Shown piece after piece: positions 36,401 to 44,345 of a DNA stretch of 64,000 bases. This stretch comes from Acinetobacter pittii ATCC 19004 = CIP 70.29. Its GTDB lineage: Bacteria; Pseudomonadota; Gammaproteobacteria; Pseudomonadales; Moraxellaceae. The stretch lies in contig NZ_KB849790.1 in the NCBI RefSeq assembly GCF_000369045.1, positions 1 to 64,000 of the forward strand, in the 5' to 3' direction. A program made the position numbers and the translations under genes. The notes beneath the pieces are model-generated. The model searched no databases, was not told where the DNA came from, and saw nothing but the letters and a program-made list of their open reading frames with translations. The first letter of the stretch is position 1. Every line of letters begins with the position of its first letter.

Positions 36401-36926
36401 CTAGCCAATTTCACATTGACACTTCAAATATTGGAGATTACCATTTGCGGGCTGGCCTACATTGCCAGTCGGTTTTAGCAGACCGTTTATTTCGACCGCA
36501 TCAGGATTATTTCTTCTGAGGAATAGTTTTGTGCGCGCACTCCCAGTTCCCTCCCGTAGCGGTAGGACGGGAGAGGGACACCCTCGGGTGTGCTGGAGTC
36601 GAAACCAGTCTGCTAACCCTCTTCCGTTCTGCCACCATAATATGTTCTGGCAGAACTCCATAAATAAGGAGTTGGCTTTGCGCATCCATCATTTCTTGGC
36701 AACCCTTGCCAAAAGCTATAACAACACAGCTTAAAACACTTAACGCAGCTTGATTGCCGTAAGGCTTTTTCAGGCTTTAGCTCGTTATTACTTAAAACTT
36801 AGACAATTAAACCTTGAGATGTGCTGGGCACAGTCTTTACGGCTTTGCTATGCCTTTTTTCTCCCCAAAGGCAGCAGTTTTTATATCTCATTTATATACA
36901 ACAATAATTTTTATAACGGTAAAAAT
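36401..36926. other. GC-richer structured segment before a TetR gene, possible mobile-element remnant
   Basis: Base composition rises clearly against the flanking AT-rich DNA. Several stems are visible: CTCCCGT/ACGGGAG (about 36550-36575), ACACCC/GGGTGT (about 36579-36592) and AACTCC/GGAGTT (about 36654-36673). Overlapping open frames occur on both strands, but their composition (many Pro, Arg, Trp, Cys) does not look like a normal protein. The pattern recalls the leader/immunity region of P4-like satellite phages, from memory and unproven. Either structured RNA or a decayed element is possible. Confidence 0.4.
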
Positions 36927-37475
36927 ATGCCAAAAATAGTTCTCCCAACACGTGCAGTACAAGTCGTAAATAAATCAATTGAGTTATTTCACTACAACGG
37001 ATTTCATCTGGTCGGCATCGATAGACTTGTGAAAGAGTGTGAAGTGACCAAGGCGACTTTTTATAACTACTTTCACTCTAAAGAACGGTTGATTGAAATC
37101 TGCCTGATTGTGCAAAAAGAGCGCCTAAAAGAGAAAGTAGTTTCAGTGGTTGAATATGACCGCGACACAAACGCAGTCGATAAACTCAAAAAGCTCTATC
37201 TTTTACACACAGACCTAGACGGGTTGTATTACTTATTATTTAAAGCCATTTTTGAAACAAAACTGACCCATCCAAAAGCGTATATAACTGCCGTGCGATA
37301 TAGAACATGGTTCATCAACGAAATATATAGCCTGCTTAGAGCACTTAATCCCGATGTTTCTTTTACTGATGCCAAACTGTTTTTATATCTAATCGAAGGC
37401 GCCATTATTCAGCGTTTAAGTTTGAATGAAGTTGATGAGAGCGTGGTTGAGGTGTTTTTAAGGGGGATGGGGTGA
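36927..37475 (+). CDS. TetR-family transcriptional regulator
   Basis: 182 residues from the ATG at 36927 (MPKIVLPTRAVQVVNKSIELFHYNGFHLVGIDRLV). The helix-turn-helix continues as KECEVTKATFYNYFHSKERLIEICL. Longer in-frame starts run into the structured upstream segment and do not resemble the family. The ligand domain is short. Neighbours are accessory genes, so it may regulate or be carried by an integrated element. No adjacent transporter is evident. Confidence 0.82.
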   Translation: MPKIVLPTRAVQVVNKSIELFHYNGFHLVGIDRLVKECEVTKATFYNYFHSKERLIEICLIVQKERLKEKVVSVVEYDRDTNAVDKLKKLYLLHTDLDGLYYLLFKAIFETKLTHPKAYITAVRYRTWFINEIYSLLRALNPDVSFTDAKLFLYLIEGAIIQRLSLNEVDESVVEVFLRGMG

Positions 37476-37953
37476 GGTGGCTTTTAAGCTTTCCTCATCT
37501 TATTTAAGTTATATGATTACAGAATGATTTACTACTCCACATAATGTGCAAGCAATGTGATTTAGTACTCAAAATTAATATTGAAATTTTTTGTTACATA
37601 AATTATCAATTAAAATATAGACAGCATGCTGGCTATTTTTAGAACAAAAAAACGAGAATCTACCGCTTTTTACCCTTTATTTCTGCATATTTTCTCATAT
37701 TTCGCAGAGTTTTGATGTTTTTAGCTCTTAGTATGTAAAAACTATAAAGTGTCTTAGAGAGCAAGTGCGACATATTTAGACGCAATTAACTTCCACTGAA
37801 ATAATTTTTGTAATAAAATTAGATCAATGCCCAACATTTAGTGGTTGGACAGTTAGAAGTGCACTAGATATAGAAAAGAACTAGGTGGCAGCCTAGTTCC
37901 TTTCTTCAATATCTAGAACACATCAACCTTTAAGTAAGAGACGGAGATTAGAA
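37476..37953. other. non-coding region with a long hairpin before small accessory genes
   Basis: About 480 bases without a recognisable gene. The only structure noted is the inverted repeat at 37864-37916, listed separately, and an imperfect CCAAC/GTTGG pair near 37840. Confidence 0.4.
37864..37916. repeat. long imperfect inverted repeat (RNA hairpin)
   Basis: Outer arms CTAGATAT (37864-37871) and ATATCTAG (37909-37916) enclose inner arms GAACTAGG (37878-37885) and CCTAGTTC (37892-37899) around the loop TGGCAG. It lies 37 bases before a small gene. It could be an sRNA, an attenuator or a protein-binding site. Confidence 0.6.
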
Positions 37954-38115
37954 ATGTCACTCTTAAAAGCATTAAACGAAGTGTTGAAATTTAGAATTAC
38001 ATCCTATTTGAAATTTAGTCAAGCTGAATTTCGTTTAAGATGGTCGTTCAAAAAGCCGCGTGATTATAGCGAAAAGCAGATCAAATTGGAATGCCTTAGC
38101 TATATTAAATGCTAG
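37954..38115 (+). CDS. 53-residue hypothetical protein
   Basis: ATG preceded by CGGAG at 37942-37946. The protein is basic, beginning MSLLKALNEVLKFRITSYL and ending CLSYIKC, with no signal peptide or clear membrane helix. It follows the long hairpin and precedes a phage-type winged-helix gene by 60 bases. Function unknown. Its support is a good ribosome site, intact frame and position among similar small genes. Confidence 0.5.
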   Translation: MSLLKALNEVLKFRITSYLKFSQAEFRLRWSFKKPRDYSEKQIKLECLSYIKC

Positions 38116-38175
38116 TTTAGTGTCATAAGGATGACATTACTGCTCAAAGTCTCTCTTTTATAAGAGGATTCCATC

Positions 38176-38514
38176 ATGGAATTTTTAGACTTTGGCGATA
38201 TGCCAAAAATGACTCCAATTATCGGTAAACTTCCGAAACTTGGAACAAATAAAGCTGAAATCTTAATGTTTTTATTGTCTGGTGATCAGCCAACCAATAG
38301 GCAAATGGGACATAAGCTTGACTGTGTTAGCTCGGCTGCTCGTATTTGTGAACTAAGGCAAGATGGGTGGTTAATTGAAGCACATAAAATCCCTTATCGG
38401 ACAGAGACAGGGAAGGATGTTCACTATTGCAAGTATTATATTATGAACTTGCAAGATGTTTTAACCCATCCGAGAGTGCAGCAGTTTATCGAGTGGCACC
38501 GTAAACGTAAGTAG
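38176..38514 (+). CDS. phage-type helix-turn-helix protein
   Basis: 112 residues. The core GTNKAEILMFLLSGDQPTNRQMGHKLDCVSSAARICELRQDGWLIEAHKI is the winged-helix domain found in small prophage and plasmid proteins (HTH_39 type). The C-terminus is basic (QFIEWHRKRK). AGAGG lies ten bases before the ATG, and a strong hairpin closes the gene. It probably binds DNA for the accessory element; targets unknown. Confidence 0.75.
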   Translation: MEFLDFGDMPKMTPIIGKLPKLGTNKAEILMFLLSGDQPTNRQMGHKLDCVSSAARICELRQDGWLIEAHKIPYRTETGKDVHYCKYYIMNLQDVLTHPRVQQFIEWHRKRK

Positions 38515-38521
38515 TAATTCA

Positions 38522-38551
38522 GGTAAAAAGCATCATAAGATGCTTTTTACC
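38522..38551. terminator. strong hairpin after the helix-turn-helix gene
   Basis: 13-base perfect arms (GGTAAAAAGCATC / GATGCTTTTTACC) with an ATAA loop. The T-run is inside the stem, so it may act in either direction. Confidence 0.6.
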
Positions 38552-38756
38552 TATCTAGAATATATTTAATAACAATTAATTTAAAAATAGAGAATAACTT
38601 TTATTGAATTATTCTTTTAATAAGCTAAGGAAATTGATTCAAAATGAATAATCTCTAATTTTTAATATAAGTAGAAATATATTCAACAAATTTATTTAAC
38701 TGCTACTGATACAACTACACAACAGACATAGCATTTTTGATACGAAGGAGTATATT

Positions 38757-39152
38757 TTGAGAGACTTTAATTCTGGTGATATACATGGAGATGTTCAAAT
38801 TAATGATAACTCCAATAATACTAAATATAAATTGCTTATTCATTGTACACCTGAGGAGTTAATACAAGAAGAATCTCATCGAAAGGCTTTACTTGCAGAT
38901 GAGCGTTCGCGGAAAAATAGAACTAATTTTAGATTTTTGGGTTTAGCAATATTTTTATTATTTATTGCTTCTTGTTGGTATTGGATCCAAGGAGCTATTG
39001 ATATAGCGTCATTAGTAATAGGAATGGCAGGAGTGATTGTTGGAATAAAAACGCTTCAAGCATCGGATACTCCTACTGATTTTGAAAAACGTCAGCTATT
39101 AACACTTCAGGAGATCAGCACTCTGCTAAGAGAAAGAGGTGTGCGTCGATGA
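38757..39152 (+). CDS. hypothetical membrane protein, TTG start
   Basis: 131 residues. GAAGGAG at 38744-38750 lies six bases before TTG, an unusual start that the ribosome site supports. A soluble N-terminal part (SGDIHGDVQINDNSNN) precedes two membrane helices (about residues 60-76 and 82-102) and a charged C-terminal tail. The N-terminal motif is seen in small plasmid/phage membrane proteins. Function unknown. Confidence 0.62.
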   Translation: MRDFNSGDIHGDVQINDNSNNTKYKLLIHCTPEELIQEESHRKALLADERSRKNRTNFRFLGLAIFLLFIASCWYWIQGAIDIASLVIGMAGVIVGIKTLQASDTPTDFEKRQLLTLQEISTLLRERGVRR

Positions 39153-39269
39153 TTAAAAAAATTCCATTAAGAATAAATAATAACTTATCAAATACAATAC
39201 TTTGCTTTTTGATATACTATCCAAACATACAGTGAAGTTATGTGACTTCAGGATAACCGAGATAAATAT

Positions 39270-39551
39270 ATGTATATAAATGTTTTATTAGAAAATGGGC
39301 AAAAACTTCCAATTCTTGTCTCAGATATTCCTAATGATAGCGGAATTTATCAAACCCTTTCATCCTCAACAAATGAGCCGCTATCTCAAAATTTTCAGAT
39401 ATCTACAATTGTTTATGATTCTCATGGACAATTTTACAATACGGTTCGCTTAGTAGCTTGTAATGGTATTTTGATAAGAAATAATCACGTTATTGCTACT
39501 CAAGATAGTATAATTGTTGATACGTTGGGTACTTTAGTAATAGATATATAA
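39270..39551 (+). CDS. 93-residue hypothetical protein
   Basis: Begins MYINVLLENGQKLPILVSDI. It is predicted mostly beta, without signal peptide or membrane helix. The ribosome site is weak. It follows the TTG-start membrane protein after 117 bases and has no partner downstream on its strand. No family recognised; it could be carried by the same accessory segment. Confidence 0.45.
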   Translation: MYINVLLENGQKLPILVSDIPNDSGIYQTLSSSTNEPLSQNFQISTIVYDSHGQFYNTVRLVACNGILIRNNHVIATQDSIIVDTLGTLVIDI

Positions 39552-39557
39552 TAAATA

Positions 39558-39594
39558 TAAAAAAGGACCCCCATTATCACTACTGGTGGGTCCT
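39558..39594 (-). terminator. minus-strand terminator after the solute-binding-protein gene
   Basis: Arms AGGACCC (39564-39570) and GGGTCCT (39588-39594). The A-run on the plus strand before the first arm gives a T-run on the minus strand, so the direction is minus. Confidence 0.6.
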
Positions 39595-39718
39595 AATGAT
39601 AAAAATAAATAAATTTTATAAAATATTTATTTAATACATTAAGAAAAATCCTAAGTTTTCCAAATTGTAAGGCTATTTAGAATTTACCTATCCAAATTCG
39701 CCTCTTCTGCCTCAGTAT

Positions 39719-40714
39719 TTATTCATCATTTAACGCACATTCAAAATTACTTGGGTTTTCTTTACATCTTACTTTTTTCAAAAAGTTCATCATTTTAGGG
39801 TCATAAATACCCGCCTTGGTTAGCTGTATACGTGCCTCGCGCATCATTTTCATATAATTTAATTGCTCATTTTTAGGAATATCCATCCAATATTTTGAAG
39901 GAATATCACTTTCATATTTAGCAATAATGCCAAAGGTTCTATTTAATTGGCTGGCTACCCAAGTTCGCGACTTTTGCCCAAAACCTGCTGGAAACTGATC
40001 TTTACGAATAATGAAGTTTGCTGAAATTTGAGTTAAAGGAAAACGAACAATTGCTCCTTTCTCACCTAAACCTTTGTGTAGTTCAAAAGGTTTAAATGCC
40101 ACAATAGGAGCGGGCACAATATCAATTTCATGGTTATTAAACTTCGCACCAGCATTGGTGACGTCTACCGATACAGCCTGACCTCCAACATGTTGGACAA
40201 GCTTTGGTTGCGCCTCATCGTATTTAAATACCCCAATTTTTTTACCGGCAGCCTTCGCGAGAGTATTTATACTTCTATCATTTACAAATAAATATGCAGG
40301 TCCAATTGTGCCTAAACCTGCAATTTCATAAGGACCGACCACCATGTTTTTTGCGGCCATTGGTGAAGACAACAGCTTATAGGCATTAATTGCCGTTTTC
40401 ATATTTGTTAATGCGCCGACCGCATCTAAAGATCCTGTGTATTTATTAAACTGACGGCCACGTAAACCACTAATAATAGCGCCATCACACTTACCGACTT
40501 TTAAATCTTCAGCCGCAATGCGTTCATCTACATATGCTTTTAAAGATAGATCAGCTCCCCAGTTTTTAGCTTCAAGTGCATAGTCTTTGGCTAAAGCGAA
40601 AGCATCTCCCGATTTACCAATGGGGTCATACACACAAACGACTTGTTGTTTTGCATAAATAGTTGTTGTTAAACATGTGCTTGCAATGAGTAAAATAGTT
40701 TTAAAACGATCCAT
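39719..40714 (-). CDS. putative periplasmic solute-binding protein
   Basis: 331 residues with a signal peptide (cleaved near TTIYA). The body, QQVVCVYDPIGKSGDAFALAKDYALEAKNWGADLSLKAYVDERIAAEDLKVGKCDGAIISGLRGRQF, resembles TRAP/DctP-like binding proteins, and two Cys near the C-terminus could pair. It corresponds to a family widespread in Acinetobacter annotated as putative solute-binding protein. No membrane permease genes accompany it, so it may act with a distant transporter or as a sensor. Confidence 0.72.
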   Translation of the reverse strand: MDRFKTILLIASTCLTTTIYAKQQVVCVYDPIGKSGDAFALAKDYALEAKNWGADLSLKAYVDERIAAEDLKVGKCDGAIISGLRGRQFNKYTGSLDAVGALTNMKTAINAYKLLSSPMAAKNMVVGPYEIAGLGTIGPAYLFVNDRSINTLAKAAGKKIGVFKYDEAQPKLVQHVGGQAVSVDVTNAGAKFNNHEIDIVPAPIVAFKPFELHKGLGEKGAIVRFPLTQISANFIIRKDQFPAGFGQKSRTWVASQLNRTFGIIAKYESDIPSKYWMDIPKNEQLNYMKMMREARIQLTKAGIYDPKMMNFLKKVRCKENPSNFECALNDE

Positions 40715-40739
40715 ATTTAATTATCCATTATTTAAATTA

Positions 40740-42162
40740 TAAAAATTATTTTATGAATCTTGCTTAGATTAGATATGACATTTCAATAAGAATTTAAAGA
40801 GAAAAGGTCAAAAGGTAGCCTTAATTAGCACCTTATTTTTTTTAATTGTATGGCTATGTTGTATATGAATTGAGATCTACCAGTGAGCTAAATTTAAAGA
40901 ACAGCTGTATACACGTACTATACCTTTTTTTCAAGCATGTAAAAGATTTTTTTTAAATATTTTATTTAAATTTCAATAGCATACATAATAATTTGAGTTT
41001 CAGTTTTTAATTTAATAGGCTAAAAATTTTGAGGATTAGAAGGAGATTTAGAAAAAGAAATCTCTATAGCAGCCAGTAGTCGCAAATACATCTTGTAAGT
41101 AGCTCAGCTCACTAGGGTAAATATAAAAGTGTAATGACAACTTACAGGAAGTTGTCTAGAAAATTATTCTGGTTAAGATTAGAAATAGGGTTTAATACAT
41201 AAGCATCCAATAGAACCAGCTTAGGCGTTTAGTAATTTGCTAGAACAACACATACAGTTAACCAAGCTAAGTATTCATCACAGTAAAGAATTAGTAGTGA
41301 AGCAACAACAACATAGTGAAGCGAAGTCTGATATATCGTACGTTTCCAAATCTTCTATTTAACATAATATACATTATACGAACAGTTGTATAATTCAATA
41401 TTGCCCCATAGCTTGGTAGCTATCTTTCATTTGTTTGTAGTGCTTATTTCTTTCTAGCTATTGCGGTACTTTTAGCTATGTGGAATGAATTTTTATTCTA
41501 GTTAAATTCAGCACTAGCATCTTCTGACGTTGCTATTGATAGATAATAAATAGGATTTATAAAATCTAATTAAATAGAAATTATGATTAGGTTTGGCTAA
41601 TAATCGCTTGTTTGATTTTTATTGAGCTTTTTCTCTACCTAGAGCTCCTAGAAATTAAAACTATATCTCGCTAGAACATTTTCCTAAAATCTTTAAAGTC
41701 TATGCTAAATTCTAATTTATTAACTCTGATATGCTCAAATCCGCAATATAAAGCAAATTTAATTACAGATTGGTTGAGTAATGTATATTTAGTCACATTT
41801 TTATTGAAATCTATATTTTATTTCTCAGTAATAATTTTGAAATATAAATTATAAATTAAAAAATGAATTATATTTTTATTAAATATTTTAATGTATATCA
41901 TGCTGTTTTAATTTGCAGTCTGTTTTTTTATTAATCATTATTTTTTAAATTTCTACAAATAACAATAACTTAATATTGTTTTGGTGGTTTTATTATTAAT
42001 AAATTTTTAGAAATTGTAACTATTACATTATTTAAAGTATTTAATGTGATTTATATCACGTATAAATTAATGATTTTTTATTATTTAAAGCTTAATGATT
42101 GTTTTTAAATTAAAAATAAGGTATCAAATATATATAAACTATTTTATAAATAGGTATATAAA
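40740..42162. other. 1.4 kb AT-rich region without an intact gene, likely decayed
   Basis: No frame on either strand looks like a complete gene. A short frame at 41237-41362 (LLEQHIQLTKLSIHHSKELV..., 41 codons) has normal-looking amino-acid use and is vaguely like the N-terminal helix of IS66-type transposases, but it is too short to claim. The 41750-42160 part is almost pure A+T and probably carries the promoter of the fimbrial genes. Confidence 0.4.
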
Positions 42163-42453
42163 ATGAAAAATAATATATTTAAACTTCTTGTTTTGATGGT
42201 GCTTTCCTCTTCCCCACTATTTTGTTATGCAAGTAACACAATAATGATAAGAGGAAATATTGTTGAAGATACATGTTCAAGAGAACATAGCGAGATAGAA
42301 TGTGTTGAGGTAAATAATTTAAATATTAAACTTGATAGTGAATATTTAAATAAAGATAGTCTTTTTAAATTAGCTCAACATACTGAGAAAATGGACACAA
42401 GCATTGAGAGCATAAGTTCTAACCACAAAGTCGTGCTTATTAATTACCATTAA
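42163..42453 (+). CDS. small secreted pilin-like protein
   Basis: 96 residues with a signal peptide ending near CYA. The mature start, SNTIMIRGNIVEDTCS, copies the first strand and first Cys of type 1 pilins, and a second Cys follows closely (IEC). It lacks most of the ~150-residue pilin domain and has no C-terminal beta-zipper tyrosine. It is either a truncated pilin gene or a dedicated small fimbrial accessory. It lies 480 bases before the major pilin. Confidence 0.55.
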   Translation: MKNNIFKLLVLMVLSSSPLFCYASNTIMIRGNIVEDTCSREHSEIECVEVNNLNIKLDSEYLNKDSLFKLAQHTEKMDTSIESISSNHKVVLINYH

Positions 42454-42934
42454 TATCCAAACTTATTTTTGCAGTAAGTTTGATGAAAGAGTGATTTGCC
42501 GAATTCATCGCATATTTTGATAAATTGATTGATGAGTCACTCTTTTTTCATAAAAAATGACTATTTGTATATTTTTTTCTATATACATATGCATAATTTA
42601 TTCTATATAATTGTATTCTAAGAATTTAAACTTATTTTTCACATAATTTGTTTAATTCTTTTTTTATTTACATCGTGTTCTTATGTAACTTGCTTCTTTT
42701 CATAGCTTTTCTTTTTTATAAAACAAAAAAATGTTCATAAACAATGGTATAGGCTATTGATAGCGGCTATACATCTCAAATAATAAATGTGATTGAATTA
42801 AAATTATGAAAAAATAATGTGATATAGTTTGCATTTTGTTTAATAAGTGTTAAGATCGCCGCATTACTTTTCAAGATGTCAAACACTGGAAAAGTAAGGA
42901 AATAAACTTTTATCCAGACTTTTGAGAAAACACT
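42454..42934. other. promoter and leader region of the fimbrial operon
   Basis: About 480 AT-rich bases with no gene. It contains the 5' hairpin at 42864-42897 just before the pilin start. A convergent minus-strand frame there is a chance opening. Confidence 0.4.
42864..42897 (+). promoter_or_regulatory. hairpin in the leader of the major pilin mRNA
   Basis: Nine-base perfect arms TTACTTTTC and GAAAAGTAA around a 16-base loop, ending 37 bases before the pilin ATG. It may stabilise the abundant pilin mRNA or control its translation. Confidence 0.45.
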
Positions 42935-43468
42935 ATGAAAAAACTTGCTTTGATCGCTGCTCTTTCGGTTGTAGGGATTGCTAATGCTCAAGCTGCTGAT
43001 GGTACAATTACAATTAATGGTTTAGTTACAGACAAAACTTGTGACATCGTTACCCCTGCTGGTAAAGACTTCACAGTTACTCTTCCAACTGTTTCTAAAC
43101 AAACTTTAGCTGTTGCTGGGGATGTTGCTGGTCGTACTCCTTTCCAAATCAACCTAGCTAACTGTTCACAAGGTAAAGTAGCTACTTACTTCGAACCAGG
43201 TGCAACTGTTGACTTTAATACTGGTCGTTTACTTAACCAAGACGCTACTGGTGCTAAAAACGTTAACGTTCAACTTTTAGGTAGCAACAACAACTTCATC
43301 CCAGTACTTGCTGCGGGTGCAAACGGTGCTCAAGCTAACTCTCAATGGGTTGACGTAGCTGATGGCGCAGGTGCTGACCTTAACTACTACGCTGAATACT
43401 ATGCAACTGGCGCTTCTACTGCTGGTAAAGTAACTACTTCTGTTCAATACACAATTATCTATCAATAA
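42935..43468 (+). CDS. fimA: type 1 fimbrial major subunit
   Basis: 177 residues with a signal peptide (MKKLALIAALSVVGIANAQAA). The mature protein has the chaperone-usher pilin plan: TITINGLVTDKTCDI, a second Cys in NLANCSQGK, and a C-terminal beta-zipper ending TSVQYTIIYQ with the penultimate aromatic. Codon use is strongly biased and regular, as for a highly expressed gene. It leads the operon, and a terminator-like stem after it would make it more abundant than the assembly proteins. Confidence 0.9.
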   Translation: MKKLALIAALSVVGIANAQAADGTITINGLVTDKTCDIVTPAGKDFTVTLPTVSKQTLAVAGDVAGRTPFQINLANCSQGKVATYFEPGATVDFNTGRLLNQDATGAKNVNVQLLGSNNNFIPVLAAGANGAQANSQWVDVADGAGADLNYYAEYYATGASTAGKVTTSVQYTIIYQ

Positions 43469-43480
43469 TTAATTGGTAGC

Positions 43481-43514
43481 GGGGTTTCTATGTCCGCATG
43501 GAAACCCTGTTTTG
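43481..43514 (+). terminator. attenuating terminator between pilin and chaperone
   Basis: GGGTTTC-T-ATG pairs with CAT-G-GAAACCC around TCCG, followed by TGTTTTG. Such partial terminators keep pilin in excess over chaperone and usher. Confidence 0.6.
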
Positions 43515-43555
43515 TGTAACGCTTTCCTGAATCTTTCTTGGTTGAGAACTCGAAA

Positions 43556-44290
43556 ATGAAATTGAACAGTTATAATTTTTTGTTAGGTTTAGCATTTGCT
43601 TCAGCAGTTATTGCACCTGCTACTCAAGCAGAAATTGTAATTCATGGCACTCGTGTAATTTACCCGTCAGATGCTAGAGAAGTTACGCTACAAGTTAGCA
43701 ATAACGGTTCAAAGCCAGCACTTGTCCAAGCTTGGATTGATGAAGGTGACCCAAAAAGTACACCGGACCAATCAAAAGTTCCTTTTATGATTGCTCCTCC
43801 TATTTCTCGTGTTGAAGCAACGAAAAGTCAGACTCTTCGTATTACAGCTTTACCAAATGCTTCTCAGTTAAATCAGAAGCAAGAAACAGTTCTGTGGTTG
43901 AATATTTTAGATATTCCACCAAGACCTACTTCAAAAAGTGAAGATACGACGCCTGATAATTTCTTACAACTTGCAATTCGTTCACGTATTAAATTCTTCT
44001 ATCGTCCTTCATCGATTAAAGAAGATGCGAATTTAGCATCAGATAAGCTTCAATGGATTAAATCTGGTCAAAGCTTAACGGTAAAGAATCCTACCCCTTT
44101 TCATATCACAATGACTTCTGTTTACCAAAAGGCAGGTGATAAAAAGGTTGATTTATTACCTCAGGGGCTAATGATTAAGCCTTTCTCTGAAGCGTCAGTT
44201 CAGCTTAAGAATGGCAACCTTCAAGATATGAGTTTTATTAACGTCAATGACTACGGTGGTCGCGTTGAGCACCCGATAAAACTTCAGTAA
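43556..44290 (+). CDS. fimC: periplasmic fimbrial chaperone
   Basis: 244 residues from the ATG at 43556, giving a signal peptide ending ATQA. PapD-family marks are TRVIYPSDAREVTLQVSNNGSKPALVQAWID, FMIAPPISRVEATKSQTLRI (the G1-strand anchoring region) and VLWLNILDIPP. It binds new pilins by donor-strand complementation and delivers them to the usher encoded downstream. Confidence 0.92.
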   Translation: MKLNSYNFLLGLAFASAVIAPATQAEIVIHGTRVIYPSDAREVTLQVSNNGSKPALVQAWIDEGDPKSTPDQSKVPFMIAPPISRVEATKSQTLRITALPNASQLNQKQETVLWLNILDIPPRPTSKSEDTTPDNFLQLAIRSRIKFFYRPSSIKEDANLASDKLQWIKSGQSLTVKNPTPFHITMTSVYQKAGDKKVDLLPQGLMIKPFSEASVQLKNGNLQDMSFINVNDYGGRVEHPIKLQ

Positions 44291-44345
44291 TCAGATTTAT
44301 CTTTTTAATAAATTTAAGCACCTATATGTGTAGGCGGACTTAGCT

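Noticed and set aside
36462..36734. 90-residue plus-strand frame, and overlapping minus-strand frames, in the GC-rich islet
   Set aside because: Frames on both strands coincide with palindromic stems, and the composition is unlike other proteins here; structured non-coding DNA explains it better.
39149..39232. 28-codon frame overlapping the stop of the TTG-start membrane protein
   Set aside because: The ATG overlap is suggestive, but the peptide is very short, has no ribosome site of its own and no feature to support it.
41237..41362. Possible transposase remnant
   Set aside because: Only 41 codons with vague similarity; no inverted repeats or target duplication found, so it is not listed as a mobile element.
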